The notes: a model not told the origin generated them from the letters alone. A stretch of DNA of 64,000 nucleotides from Sporosarcina sp. NCCP-2222 (GCF_023168145.1 NZ_BQYK01000001.1:15239-79238); one strand, 5' to 3'; positions 15,981 through 25,019 are shown, counted from the stretch's first letter. Program-made: numbers and translations.

Positions 15981-16514
15981 TTACTTATTCACTTCATAAT
16001 GCAGTTCAACAAATTGATTAAACGTCCTCGTCCTTTTTAATGAAAGATTTAATTGGTAATCTCCCTCTCGAAATAGTGGTATCCCTTTACCAAGTATAGC
16101 TGGGGCAACTGTTACAATGATTTCATCAACTAACTTTTCCTCCAAGAATGTTTGTAACAATTCTCCTCCACCAACTATCCAAATGTTATTCCCCTCTTGG
16201 TTTTTCAGGTCGTTTATCAACTTAGGAAGATCGCTGCTCACAAATTCCACATTTTCTTTGTCTTCCACTACAGATCTAGTAAACACATAACAATCTTTGT
16301 TTACATAAGGGAATTCCTTTAACTCATGACTCATGATCCAATCATATGTTCTCTTTCCCATTATTACCGTACTCACCGTATCATAAAACTCCGAAAACCC
16401 ATTATCCCCCTCACCTTCAACAGAAAAGAGCCACTCAAGCGATTCTTCCTTTGTAGCAATATATCCATCTAAACTTGAAGCAATAAACAATACTACTTTT
16501 CGTTTGTTCCCCAT
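15981..16514 (-). CDS. Dihydrofolate reductase-like / RibD C-terminal domain protein
   Basis: 177 residues covering the whole RibD-C/DHFR-like fold: VVLFIASSLDGYIA at the N-terminus, STVIMGKRTYDWI in the middle and NNIWIVGGGELLQTFLEEKLVDEI, the NADPH-binding Gly-rich turn. Relatives are YyaP/YwjB-type proteins of Bacillus, whose true substrate is unknown; they are not the housekeeping DHFR. Confidence 0.85.
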   Translation of the reverse strand: MGNKRKVVLFIASSLDGYIATKEESLEWLFSVEGEGDNGFSEFYDTVSTVIMGKRTYDWIMSHELKEFPYVNKDCYVFTRSVVEDKENVEFVSSDLPKLINDLKNQEGNNIWIVGGGELLQTFLEEKLVDEIIVTVAPAILGKGIPLFREGDYQLNLSLKRTRTFNQFVELHYEVNK

Positions 16515-16584
16515 AAAAAATCTCCTTTATTCAAAATTTAACAACACTAGCTATTTTCAATGGAATTCGTTACTGTTCACGGTG

Positions 16585-16616
16585 AAAAAACCCCTCTCTA
16601 CAAATGAAAAGAGGCT
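16585..16616 (-). terminator. Intrinsic terminator of lgt-like gene
   Basis: On the minus strand CCTCTTTTC and GAGAGGGG form a stem followed by TTTTTT. Confidence 0.7.
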
Positions 16617-16631
16617 TACATTTCATTTTGT

Positions 16632-17402
16632 TTATGCATTTTTACTCATCCATTGACTCTGATATTTTTGAGCGATCAGGATAGCGCTGGCTGCCAAAAT
16701 GATAAAGAGTGCAATAAATTGAGAAGTCGACAAAATCCCTACTTCTCCCCTAATAATATCCCCTCTGTAAAACTCGATGATAAATCTTCCTGCACTATAA
16801 AGGATCAGATAGGCATAGGCAACGATTCCTGCCTTATTTGTTCGCTTCGCCAAGAAAAGCAGCAAGAAACATACGCCAAAACTAAATACACTCTCCAGTA
16901 TTTGCGTCGGAACTAACGAAACTCCATTTGGCGCAATATCGGAGTGTAGAAAGGTTATCCCAAACCAGCTGTTGGTTTCTGCACCATAACAGCAGCCAGC
17001 AAGCAGACAACCGATCCGGCCAAACCCTTGTGCTAAAGCAATGGATGGCACAAACAGGTCCATATACCGAAGAAAAGGCAGCTGGTATATTTTACTATAC
17101 ACAAACCCAGCCAAGATACCGCCAATGATACCTCCATAGACAACATAGCCTTCTCCGAGATTCAAAAGAATACCTGGATCGGAGAGGATATTCGGTATCT
17201 GGGTCATCCAATATAATAATTTAGCACCAAGAAATCCACCGAGCAGCCCCCATAAAGTCAGAGAGGTAATATGCTTTTCGTCAAATTGCTTTCTTTCGGC
17301 CCGATACATAAGAAGACGATAGGCGAAATATATCCCAATTGCAATCATTAATCCATAACCATATATGGTTACCGGTCCAATTGTTACAAGCTCATTGTGC
17401 AA
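16632..17402 (-). CDS. Prolipoprotein diacylglyceryl transferase family protein (Lgt variant)
   Basis: 256-residue membrane protein with about seven helices. It begins with the Lgt-like ITIYGYGLMIAIGIYFAYRL region and contains GFGRIGCLLAGCCYG in place of the classical GRIGNFxNxE signature. Lgt moves a diacylglyceryl group from phosphatidylglycerol to the lipobox Cys of prolipoproteins. The Cys-rich variant is seen in a second Lgt-like group of Firmicutes. Here it is not next to hprK (43108), where the housekeeping lgt sits in many Bacillales, so it may be a paralogue. Confidence 0.8.
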   Translation of the reverse strand: MHNELVTIGPVTIYGYGLMIAIGIYFAYRLLMYRAERKQFDEKHITSLTLWGLLGGFLGAKLLYWMTQIPNILSDPGILLNLGEGYVVYGGIIGGILAGFVYSKIYQLPFLRYMDLFVPSIALAQGFGRIGCLLAGCCYGAETNSWFGITFLHSDIAPNGVSLVPTQILESVFSFGVCFLLLFLAKRTNKAGIVAYAYLILYSAGRFIIEFYRGDIIRGEVGILSTSQFIALFIILAASAILIAQKYQSQWMSKNA

Positions 17403-17508
17403 AATCTTTCCTCCTATTGCTCAAAATACTTTACCTTACCATAGCCTTCCTTGTGGAGCGAAGTCAAAGAATTGCAGTGGCTCATAGCAATAAATATCAA
17501 CATTACTG

Positions 17509-18237
17509 TTATTCAAGCTCCGATTTGTATATAGACAAAAGAAACTCAATGTTTTCTTGCTCGTAAGAATAGGATTCCCCCGACCGCCGGCCCCAAGTAC
17601 CATTCAATTCATTTTTCGATTCATCATATAAATTCCATCCAAATTGAAGTGATGGATCCATATACATAGATGTCAACATTGATCCATGAATAGGAGAGGT
17701 CTTCGCTTGCTGCTCGCTTTCTAGATAGCTCAGCCATTCATTTGGAAAAGCTATCATGCCATACTGCGAGGATGAGAGGAGTACTTCCTTTTCCATCTGA
17801 ATTCTAGGTACATATCGACCAACTTCATCTCCCCAACTATAATTCCGGTGTTGAACAGCGTAAAAAGATACCGATTGAGCTTGCTGATCCGGCCGGATAT
17901 TCCAAACAATTCGATAGGAAGAGGGATCCTTCACGTTAACCTTCCATATTTTTGGCCTGCCTCCGCCATCCACTTCAGCTATCTTCCACTCCCGATGCTC
18001 CCATACCCAGTAGCTTAGACCATAATCATCTTCTGCCGGTATAACGAGATGACGCTCATCAGCTGGAAGTTTATCTAAAACGGTTGACACAACAGCTCCC
18101 GGAAAAGCTTTGTTGATTCTTTCTGTTACTTCTTGATCTGTAGGGAATGAGGAGGGACTTGAAAAGTAAAACCAATATATGAATCCGAAACATAAAACAA
18201 AGGCGACAACCGCTCCCATTACTAACCGCTTTTTCAA
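17509..18237 (-). CDS. Membrane-anchored protein of unknown function
   Basis: 242 residues: a basic start (MKKR), one helix at about 6-27, then a soluble, aromatic-rich extracytoplasmic domain (WVWEHREWKIAEVDGGG, RYVPRIQMEKE). No cysteine lipobox. I do not recognise the family. The next gene upstream on the same strand (18391-19167) is also a membrane protein of unknown role, separated by about 150 bases. Confidence 0.65.
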   Translation of the reverse strand: MKKRLVMGAVVAFVLCFGFIYWFYFSSPSSFPTDQEVTERINKAFPGAVVSTVLDKLPADERHLVIPAEDDYGLSYWVWEHREWKIAEVDGGGRPKIWKVNVKDPSSYRIVWNIRPDQQAQSVSFYAVQHRNYSWGDEVGRYVPRIQMEKEVLLSSSQYGMIAFPNEWLSYLESEQQAKTSPIHGSMLTSMYMDPSLQFGWNLYDESKNELNGTWGRRSGESYSYEQENIEFLLSIYKSELE

Positions 18238-18390
18238 GTGCCGTACCTCCCTTGGATCATTAATTAATTATTTAGAGGAAAACAAATGGATTAACAACAG
18301 ACTCCCCCTTCTAGTTTGCAATTGTTTTTGTAATTGACGTTCATAAAAAAAGCCTTTTTAAAAGCGTAAAGTAAAGATCCATTCCTTTTC

Positions 18391-19167
18391 TTACCGACAG
18401 AAAACCGAATCTTCCATTCGATAATAAAGCTGGTGTTTACGCGACGTGACTAATATGCCTCTTCCATCTTTCTCAATAAATGTGAGCGCATGCAATCCGC
18501 TACTCCATTTCGGCCCCACTCCTATTAATAAATATCGAAACCTTTCCTTTGTTCCGGACTCTGAGCCAACAAACGTTTCATAGTACCATTCTTCTGAAAA
18601 AAACGGCTCCTCCTTCGCCGACCTTATTTGTTCGATCAGTCGTTTTTCATCCAAGCAAGACTCCGATCCAGATGGATGAGTCGGAATAACGGCAGCCTTT
18701 TCTATAACAGCAAAGTAGGTCTCCAGCTTATCTTCCGGATAAACAAAATAATGGATTGGGATCGCGAGTAATTGAATGGCCAGGAAGAGATAATTTGCAC
18801 CAAATCCCAGCCAGGCATACGATCGATAGGTAGCCCAACGTCCTTCTTTACGTTTTAAGATAAAAAATAAAATCCAAACACCTAGAGGCAAAATGGATAA
18901 AGAGATAAATGAATCATTAATTGGTATATTTATAGTAAAAGAAAATAAACCGAATAAGACGACCAGAATAATCGCAATAATTGGCGGTTTTTTTGATTGC
19001 TTTCTATAAAGTTGTGCTACCATTAATGCGAGTAAAGTGTAACCAGTTGCTTTCGCAATTAATGCTATTACATCCATGTTCAGATCATACACTACTGCCA
19101 AGCTGAACCCTCCTAATATCCCTACACAAAAAACCTCTTCAGACAATCTTATCCAAAGAGGTATCAC
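18391..19167 (-). CDS. Multi-pass membrane protein of unknown function
   Basis: 258 residues; five to six hydrophobic helices in the first 150 residues, then a soluble C-terminal domain of about 110 residues containing SGSESCLDEKRLIEQI and a beta-rich end. GTG start at 19167; the ribosome site is weak, so the first residues are uncertain. No family recognised. A weak hairpin with seven T residues follows at about 18343-18366. Confidence 0.6.
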   Translation of the reverse strand: MIPLWIRLSEEVFCVGILGGFSLAVVYDLNMDVIALIAKATGYTLLALMVAQLYRKQSKKPPIIAIILVVLFGLFSFTINIPINDSFISLSILPLGVWILFFILKRKEGRWATYRSYAWLGFGANYLFLAIQLLAIPIHYFVYPEDKLETYFAVIEKAAVIPTHPSGSESCLDEKRLIEQIRSAKEEPFFSEEWYYETFVGSESGTKERFRYLLIGVGPKWSSGLHALTFIEKDGRGILVTSRKHQLYYRMEDSVFCR

Positions 19168-19263
19168 TTCTCAAGTCTATTTCAAATTAATTTACTTTCT
19201 AAAGCTGCAATTCATACTCCTTCTTAATGACAAAGTAGGAACCGCGGATAGTGCCGGCCAGCT

Positions 19264-19674
19264 TTAATTTCTGTCTCGCGAACTAAACTTCCCTTCTAAC
19301 ACATTAGGCACTTCCATACCATCAGATAGCTTCAATCTCACAGCACGTTTCTTATTGTCATCCATGGTATACATGACATTGACACACGGGCCATCTTCAC
19401 AGAAGACATATGCGATGTGAATGGTATCTACTTGAAAACGTGATGTCTCTAACGGTTTGGCTGCAAATTCGAGGTCCCGTTCATCTTTTTAAATTATGTT
19501 TACATAAGCAAGTGTCTCCCGGCTTTTACTTGCAGAAACTGTTATAAACTCGTGCTTCTATTTATTCATAAAGTACCTGGCTTCATTTGCACGCAAGCCA
19601 GCAATCGCTTCGGCGACCGGGGAAGATTCTAACCCGATGGTGGACACATTTTTGAAATCAACAACCTAGGACAA
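19264..19674 (-). pseudogene. 137-codon gene interrupted by three in-frame stops
   Basis: One uninterrupted reading frame runs from a TTG at 19674 (AAGGAG eight bases upstream) to TAA at 19264-19266. It carries TAG at codon 3, TAG after ARYFMNK and TAA after LAYVNII, but no frameshift. The translation is otherwise protein-like: VVDFKNVSTIGLESSPVAEA, RFQVDTIHIAYVFCEDGP, RAVRLKLSDGMEVPNVLEG. The family is not recognised. It begins 21 bases after the GyrI-like gene, so it was probably the second gene of that operon. Confidence 0.75.
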
Positions 19675-19695
19675 CGCCTTCGCTCCTTCTTACGA

Positions 19696-20175
19696 TTATT
19701 TCCTCACGACTGGAATCCACATTTCACCATAAACCATTCCTTCCCGATTCCCCATCTCAACAGTTGCATTCGGTCCTCCCACATAGGCATACTCTGTCAC
19801 TTCTCCAAGTACCTGACCAAAGGCAACTCCTGTAAGTTGGTTGTTCAGTTCATCCGCTGTATGGGCTTCTCCTTTGACTACAACGTATGCTCCTTTTGGG
19901 AACTGGATCATTCTCGTTGCATTTGGTACATTCGTTTCAGTCCTAACACCTGCATAGTACATCATTTTATTGTTCACAGCTTCACTAACAGCAAACAGAT
20001 AGTCGTTGGAAGCTACGGCTTGCAATGCTTCAAGTGTTCCATCTTGTCTGATCGCTTCCCAGAAATCAGACTTTTCCTTGTTTAATCCTGCAAAATCCGT
20101 ATAATGGCTTGTCAGCTCAACACCAATCCCCACTACAGTAAAACCATCTTTTTGCTCAATCGCATATTCAACCAT
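19696..20175 (-). CDS. GyrI-like / effector-binding domain protein
   Basis: About 159 residues made only of a GyrI-like small-molecule-binding domain (the effector domain of AraC/MerR activators such as BmrR): DGFTVVGIGVELTSHY at the start and ATRMIQFPKGAYVVVKGEAHTADE, then a C-terminal EMWIPV strand. No DNA-binding part. ATG at 20175 is preferred, with GGGTGG eight bases upstream. It is divergent from a YafY-type regulator; such pairs are common and suggest drug or metabolite sensing or hydrolysis. Confidence 0.82.
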   Translation of the reverse strand: MVEYAIEQKDGFTVVGIGVELTSHYTDFAGLNKEKSDFWEAIRQDGTLEALQAVASNDYLFAVSEAVNNKMMYYAGVRTETNVPNATRMIQFPKGAYVVVKGEAHTADELNNQLTGVAFGQVLGEVTEYAYVGGPNATVEMGNREGMVYGEMWIPVVRK

Positions 20176-20282
20176 TTTCGCAACCACCCTTTTTGTTATT
20201 TCAAATGAGTTGTCTTTTCACTTGATAGGTTTATAATAATCGTTAATCATGTCAAAAAACGATACTGTTTTTGGAGGTCCCG

Positions 20283-21227
20283 ATGAAGAAAGTGGAACGG
20301 ATCAATACGATCATGCGATATATCAATAATCGTTCTCACTTCACGATTTCTGAAATAATGCAGGAATTTACTATCTCACGTTCAACTGCCATTCGGGATA
20401 TCCGTGAAATTGAAGCAATGGGCATGCCACTGGTCGCTGAAGTCGGTCGGGACGGGGGCTATTCTGTCATGCATAATTCGGTCCTGCCCGTAGTCCGCTT
20501 CACCGACAATGAGGTGAAAGCCCTCTTTATTGCCTTTATGGCAACAAGAAATCAACAACTGCCCTATCTCAAAAGTCGTCAATCATTGGCAGAAAAATTA
20601 CTAGGACTCTTGTCTGTAAATCAGCAAGACGATTTAGTCTTGCTCAATGAAATTTTACTTTTTCCAGGTACCAATCCGGCGAATCATGATTTATTAGAGC
20701 TATCCGACCTTCCCCATCCGATGCTAGAACAACTGATCCAACTGCTTTTATCCGATCGCTACTTATTAATTTCCACTTTGGAAGGAACGTATCCCATTTA
20801 TCTTTTGCATCTTTATCAAGAAAGAAACCAATGGATGATTGAAGGTTTCCATTTACTAGATGAAAACAGAAAAGTATTTGCCGTAGATAAGCTCAAGCAG
20901 GTCGAAAAGTATTCGAACAGTAAGCGAATCGGCGAGAAAACGATTGCCAATAAAATAAGGACGCAAACTAATACGGACAATCTTGTCCTCGAGCTTGGAC
21001 CGAATGCCATTGGCCAATTCAGGAAATACCATCCTATGAAAGTTACCCTTACCTATACGAGTCCTTTTCAATCGACAGCCTTGTTGAAAACATACATACA
21101 AATGGACAATGAAAATGAAATAGATGAGATGATAAATTGGCTGCTGTTTTTAGGGCGCGATATTATAATTAAAGAGATGCCTGAAGAAATGAGGCTGGCA
21201 ATCCTACAAAGGCTCTGTACATTTTGA
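20283..21227 (+). CDS. YafY/DeoR-type HTH transcriptional regulator
   Basis: About 314 residues. The N-terminal winged HTH (ERINTIMRYINNRSHFTISEI, then SRSTAIRDIREIEAMGMPL, followed by GGYSV) is the HTH_11/YafY type. The middle and C-terminal parts correspond to the WYL-associated ligand region, although the WYL tripeptide is not obvious. ATG at 20283 has TGGAGG six bases upstream. It probably regulates the divergent GyrI-like operon; the shared intergenic region is about 107 bases. Confidence 0.82.
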   Translation: MKKVERINTIMRYINNRSHFTISEIMQEFTISRSTAIRDIREIEAMGMPLVAEVGRDGGYSVMHNSVLPVVRFTDNEVKALFIAFMATRNQQLPYLKSRQSLAEKLLGLLSVNQQDDLVLLNEILLFPGTNPANHDLLELSDLPHPMLEQLIQLLLSDRYLLISTLEGTYPIYLLHLYQERNQWMIEGFHLLDENRKVFAVDKLKQVEKYSNSKRIGEKTIANKIRTQTNTDNLVLELGPNAIGQFRKYHPMKVTLTYTSPFQSTALLKTYIQMDNENEIDEMINWLLFLGRDIIIKEMPEEMRLAILQRLCTF

Positions 21228-21486
21228 ACAAACGAAATCAATTTGAAAGTTCCATTAACGAGGAAATTGTATGTTCCGAAGCTTTTTCGGATCTTAAAGG
21301 GAATACTTTATATTTCGTTGTGATGTGGAAATTTTATTAGCTACATTTCAAACTCACGGTAGCAGATTATTTTTACTTTATGTATCTTATCTTGTTCAAA
21401 CATAAGATCTACAAATTTTCTCTTCACTACAGTATGCGCCACGTTTTAGGAATTGAAGTTTGATCATATGAGAAGGAGGGATTTCG

Positions 21487-22074
21487 TTGGTACAGAGTAA
21501 AACAAATCCGAAGGTTGATGAATATATGAGCAATGCAAAAAAGTGGAAGGAAGAGTCTGAAAAGCTGAGACAAATCGCTTTGGATTGCGATCTGACCGAA
21601 GAGTTCAAGTGGATGCATCCGTGTTATACATTTGAAGGAAAAAACATTGTGTTAATTCATGGATTTAAGGATTATTGTGCGCTTTTATTCCATAAAGGAG
21701 CTCTGATGGAAGATCCGCTGGGTCTCCTCATCCAGCAGACAGAAAATGTACAAGCGGCCCGTCAAATCCGTTTCACTCAACTGGAGGAAGTACTGGAAAA
21801 AGAAGAAATTCTAAAGGATTATATTAAACAAGCCATTGCCGTGGAAAAGGCGGGTTTGCAAGTGACAAAAAAGACAGAGCTCCACATACCGGAAGAACTG
21901 CAAGCCAAATTTGAAGAGATTGCTGACTTGAAAAAGGCTTTTGAAAAACTTACTCCCGGCCGACAAAGAGCTTATTGTTTCTATTTCTCCCAGGCAAAAC
22001 AAGCTAAAACCCGGGAATCACGAATTGAGAAATGCATACCTGACATCCTGGCTGGGAAAGGCTTGAATGATTGA
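21487..22074 (+). CDS. YdeI/DUF1801-family protein
   Basis: 195 residues. The N-terminal half matches the DUF1801 fold (EEFKWMHPCYTFEGKNIVLIHGFKDYCALLFHKG) and the C-terminal half is the bacteriocin-protection/YdeI-type tail (LTPGRQRAYCFYFSQAKQAKTRESRIEKCIP). TTG start with GGAGGG six bases upstream. Cytosolic, function unclear; relatives in B. subtilis are linked to envelope stress only by expression. A terminator follows directly. Confidence 0.85.
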   Translation: MVQSKTNPKVDEYMSNAKKWKEESEKLRQIALDCDLTEEFKWMHPCYTFEGKNIVLIHGFKDYCALLFHKGALMEDPLGLLIQQTENVQAARQIRFTQLEEVLEKEEILKDYIKQAIAVEKAGLQVTKKTELHIPEELQAKFEEIADLKKAFEKLTPGRQRAYCFYFSQAKQAKTRESRIEKCIPDILAGKGLND

Positions 22075-22090
22075 AATATACAAAATGCTA

Positions 22091-22130
22091 AAGAGGCAAG
22101 TGCTTGACGAAATGCACTTCCCTCTTTTGT
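22091..22130. terminator. Bidirectional terminator
   Basis: AAGAGGCAAGTGC pairs with GCACTTCCCTCTT (one mismatch), with TTTT on the plus side; shared by converging genes. Confidence 0.8.
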
Positions 22131-22133
22131 TTG

Positions 22134-22598
22134 TTACAGAGAATCCAAATATGCCGGAAGATCTTCTTCAGAAATAACTTGCAATCCATGTCTCCTAAGT
22201 AATGCAGTTGTCACTCCGACACCAGCAATTTTCTTAGCACTAAATTCTCCATTGTAAATCATAGAGCTGCCGCACGATGGACTGGATTCCTTGAGGACGA
22301 TTGATGTCACGCCCAACTCGAGGGCTTTTTCTAATGTCAGTCGGGCTCCTTTTAGATATAGGTCCGTGACATTCCTGCCAGATTTCTCAATGACTTCTGC
22401 TTTTCCATCCAATACATCCTCCCCATCTCCCCTGATAATTTCGGCAGGTTCTCTGGGGGTAGTAAAGCCTCCTAACAATTCAGGGCATACTATAATCGCT
22501 TTATTTTCCGCCAATAGTTTCTCAATCAAACCATTCGGACATCCTGTCCCATTATAGCGAACGGGCAACCCGGCTAAGCAGGAGCTGACCAAAATCAA
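22134..22598 (-). CDS. DUF523 family protein
   Basis: About 154 residues. The N-terminus MILVSSCLAGLPVRYNG and the later CPELLGGFTTPREPAEI and LKESSPSCGSS carry the conserved cysteines of DUF523 (YbbK-like). A TTG at 22598 has GAGGTG six bases upstream and gives the usual family start; the GTG at 22607 is in frame but its ribosome site is too close. Last gene of a three-gene minus-strand operon. Function unknown. Confidence 0.85.
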   Translation of the reverse strand: MILVSSCLAGLPVRYNGTGCPNGLIEKLLAENKAIIVCPELLGGFTTPREPAEIIRGDGEDVLDGKAEVIEKSGRNVTDLYLKGARLTLEKALELGVTSIVLKESSPSCGSSMIYNGEFSAKKIAGVGVTTALLRRHGLQVISEEDLPAYLDSL

Positions 22599-22608
22599 AC
22601 TGCTCACC

Positions 22609-23157
22609 TCACTTCATGTTCATTTCTTTACACTCGGATTGACAAAAAACAAACCTGTCATCCGGATCCCATATATGTTCATTATCAGCAACGTACCCGC
22701 GTAGCCAAAGTTCTCCATTGATCCGACGAAGATAAAAACCCTTTGGAAATTCATCACTCCCGTCCATAATCTCTGTTGCAATCGTGATGGAACCGTATGG
22801 AGCTCGTTGTGTTCTGGCTGGTTTGCCTGCTGACCCTTCTGGCTGATCAAGATAAGCTAGCCGTATATACAGACCCATTTCGACAGGACCGATTTGTAGC
22901 CCGAGCTGTTCTGCAGTTTCAAAAATTTGTTCGAGTGAAGCCCCTTCTGTTAATCCAAGATCCCTGACGCTTAGCTCGACAGTAATTAGCTGATATGTAT
23001 GTTCAGAAAGGGTAAAGCGTTCATCTGAAAGTAATTGCTCCCCCAGTGCATTGATGTGAATTGCTTTCCGGTTCAGTTCCTCCATTAGCTGCCTTTTCGT
23101 AAACCCACCCATTTTTAGCTTTCGAATTGTCTGCGGACAATTAGGATAAATGCTCAT
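22609..23157 (-). CDS. Conserved protein of unknown function
   Basis: 182 residues, soluble. Opens MSIYPNCPQTIRKLKMGGFTK and contains a helical middle section and a C-terminal beta-rich part (GFYLRRINGELWLRGYVADNEHIWDPDDRFVFC). I know of similar Bacillus proteins only as hypothetical (sometimes called helicase without support). Starts directly at the stop of the upstream GNAT gene and overlaps the region of the DUF523 start, so the three are cotranscribed. Confidence 0.7.
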   Translation of the reverse strand: MSIYPNCPQTIRKLKMGGFTKRQLMEELNRKAIHINALGEQLLSDERFTLSEHTYQLITVELSVRDLGLTEGASLEQIFETAEQLGLQIGPVEMGLYIRLAYLDQPEGSAGKPARTQRAPYGSITIATEIMDGSDEFPKGFYLRRINGELWLRGYVADNEHIWDPDDRFVFCQSECKEMNMK

Positions 23158-23709
23158 TTACACCCTTCTTTCCAAAAGGTCATCTCGGTGAATATGAAAT
23201 AACACATGCTTTCGCAACGGACTATCCAAAGATAGTTTTGGATGCTCAAAGAATTGTTTGAACTCCAGGCCAATCTTCTTCATAACATTTTGGGATGGCT
23301 CATTTATTTCAGAAGTAAAACTATAGACTTCCTCAAATCCCAATTCAGTGAAACCATAATGCAAACAAGCCCTAGCACCTTCTGTTGCAAATCCTTTCCC
23401 CCAAGCCTCCCTCTTGAGTCGCCATCCGATTTCGACGCAAGGGGTAAAGTCCGCCTCAAATGACGCCTTGTGAAAACCAATAAATCCGATAAACTCGTTT
23501 TGCTCCTTTTCTTCCACTGCAAATAATCCAAAACCGCATTCCTTTAGCTCCGCTTGAATTGCTTGGTTAAAATGAAGCGACTCCTCAGCAGTTAAGGTTT
23601 TAGGAAAATACTCCATCACTTCTTCATCTGTATTCATTTCACAGAATATAGCAAAGTCGTTTTCTTCCCAGTCTCGCAATCGCAATCTTTGGGTTTCCAT
23701 ATAAATCAT
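23158..23709 (-). CDS. GNAT N-acetyltransferase (RimJ/RimL type)
   Basis: 183 residues; METQRLRLRDWEENDF start, and the acetyl-CoA loop region EIGWRLKREAWGKGFATEGARACL, followed by SFTSEINEPSQNVMKKIGLEF, are typical of RimJ/RimL-like protein or small-molecule acetyltransferases. GGAGG lies seven bases upstream of the ATG. First gene of the operon with the unknown protein and DUF523. Confidence 0.88.
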   Translation of the reverse strand: MIYMETQRLRLRDWEENDFAIFCEMNTDEEVMEYFPKTLTAEESLHFNQAIQAELKECGFGLFAVEEKEQNEFIGFIGFHKASFEADFTPCVEIGWRLKREAWGKGFATEGARACLHYGFTELGFEEVYSFTSEINEPSQNVMKKIGLEFKQFFEHPKLSLDSPLRKHVLFHIHRDDLLERRV

Positions 23710-23794
23710 TCAGTTACCTCCTTTGGATGCAAAAATGGAAGTGGGATTGGTTATCCCCCTTCCTTGTCTTTCAATTATAACTGAATTATTACTT

Positions 23795-23965
23795 TTAAGA
23801 ATCATAATAATTAGAACTACTAGAATGGTGCCCTTTCTCTTTACTCTCCTTTTTACCTATTAGCAAACGTTGTGCAAGAGTACCTACCGTGTACACAATC
23901 AAAATTCCAATAGGCAATAACACTAATAAATAAAATAACTGCATTGAAAATATCCATGAGGCCAT
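23795..23965 (-). CDS. Small single-pass membrane protein
   Basis: About 56 residues, one strong helix (about 6-30), then a basic and polar tail ending HHSSSSNYYDS. The ATG at 23965 has AAGGAAGGTG upstream; an in-frame ATG at 24013 lacks one. No family recognised. Confidence 0.55.
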   Translation of the reverse strand: MASWIFSMQLFYLLVLLPIGILIVYTVGTLAQRLLIGKKESKEKGHHSSSSNYYDS

Positions 23966-24260
23966 GAAGTTCACCTTCCTTTCTTCGTATTCTGATGAAT
24001 TATTCTTGTTCAAGTCTCTTTACTTTTGCACAATAATTGACTGAACAAAATAATGAGATTCCGCTGTCTTCGTGGAATTCGATTTATCTGCAATTGCAAT
24101 AAATGTTTGATCTTGCTCACAAACAAAAGTGTGCACTTCTATATAAAACATTTCAATCAAAATTATAAAATAAACCAATTTTACAAATTCATCAAAGAGG
24201 GATAAGATTGAATCATCAATACAAATCTACCAATTATTACATTATGAGAGGATGAGCAGA
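23966..24260. other. Intergenic, nothing recognised
   Basis: AT-rich divergent promoter region between the small membrane protein and the phospholipase C-like gene. No gene or RNA structure supported. Confidence 0.4.
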
Positions 24261-24881
24261 ATGGGCTCAAGAATCATGCATCTCTTGATTGCGAATCAAA
24301 TCGCGGAGCATTTATCAATCGAAAACAAAACTGCATTGTTGTTAGGAGGGATTGCTCCGGATGCGGTATCTCCAAAAGAACTGTCACATTATTTTATTGG
24401 CGCAACAGAAAAATACACTAGAAGCATAGATTTTAACGGCTTTCTCAATAACTATGATTCATCTATAGAAGACCCTTATCTGCTCGGGTATTACACTCAT
24501 TTGATCGCAGATAATGTTTGGCTTCAAGGCTTCTATCTTTCATGGCTAAAAAATCGCATGAATGCCGACGAGAAACTCTATGAACGATATCACAACGATT
24601 TCCGCATGTTGAATGGCTTATTACTTGAGCATTATGGCAATCGAGATGAATTGCTGTATTATCTTCAGGAGTCTTACTCTGTCCCGGATCTTTTGGAAGT
24701 GAAAAGTATTGATATACAAAAGTTCATTCCTCATGTTATTGCTGATCTGTCATATGACCAAGGACTCGTAATCCAGAATAAACTGCAGGTTTTTACGCTC
24801 GAGCAGATCATAGGATATATCGAAACTTCTGTCGACATTGCTTTGCTTCAATTGGAACAAATAAAAACAACTATACAGTAA
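24261..24881 (+). CDS. Zinc-dependent phospholipase C-like protein
   Basis: About 206 residues. MGSRIMHLLIANQIAEHL, LLLGGIAPDAV and LLGYYTHLIADNVW carry the His and Asp residues of the zinc-dependent phospholipase C / S1-P1-like fold (PF00882 relatives). Start at ATG 24261 with GAGAGG nine bases upstream; the ATG at 24252 is too close to that site. No signal peptide, so it acts inside the cell. Substrate unknown. Confidence 0.78.
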   Translation: MGSRIMHLLIANQIAEHLSIENKTALLLGGIAPDAVSPKELSHYFIGATEKYTRSIDFNGFLNNYDSSIEDPYLLGYYTHLIADNVWLQGFYLSWLKNRMNADEKLYERYHNDFRMLNGLLLEHYGNRDELLYYLQESYSVPDLLEVKSIDIQKFIPHVIADLSYDQGLVIQNKLQVFTLEQIIGYIETSVDIALLQLEQIKTTIQ

Positions 24882-24890
24882 GTCCGCACT

Positions 24891-25019
24891 CTACTTTTCC
24901 TGGCGAACTCTTCTTCTATAAAAAACAAAGGCAGTCACTACTAGCAACACGGTGACGACAGAAATGATGATGAATAATGGATCGATTACGATGAAATAGG
25001 AATCTTTAATTTCGTACAC
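24891..25019 (-). CDS. 42-residue single-helix membrane protein
   Basis: GTG start at 25019 with GGGGTG about five bases upstream, stop TAG at 24891. The product is MYEIKDSYFIVIDP followed by one long hydrophobic helix (residues about 13-34) and a basic end YRRRVRQEK, i.e. a typical inside-positive topology. Too short for ordinary gene calls. No family recognised. It converges on the phospholipase C-like gene. Confidence 0.6.
   Translation of the reverse strand: MYEIKDSYFIVIDPLFIIISVVTVLLVVTAFVFYRRRVRQEK

Noticed and set aside
21376..21410. ATCTTAT...ATAAGAT inverted repeat before the YdeI-like gene
   Set aside because: Seven-base AT-rich arms with an 11-base gap are expected by chance in this composition, and no promoter boxes fit.
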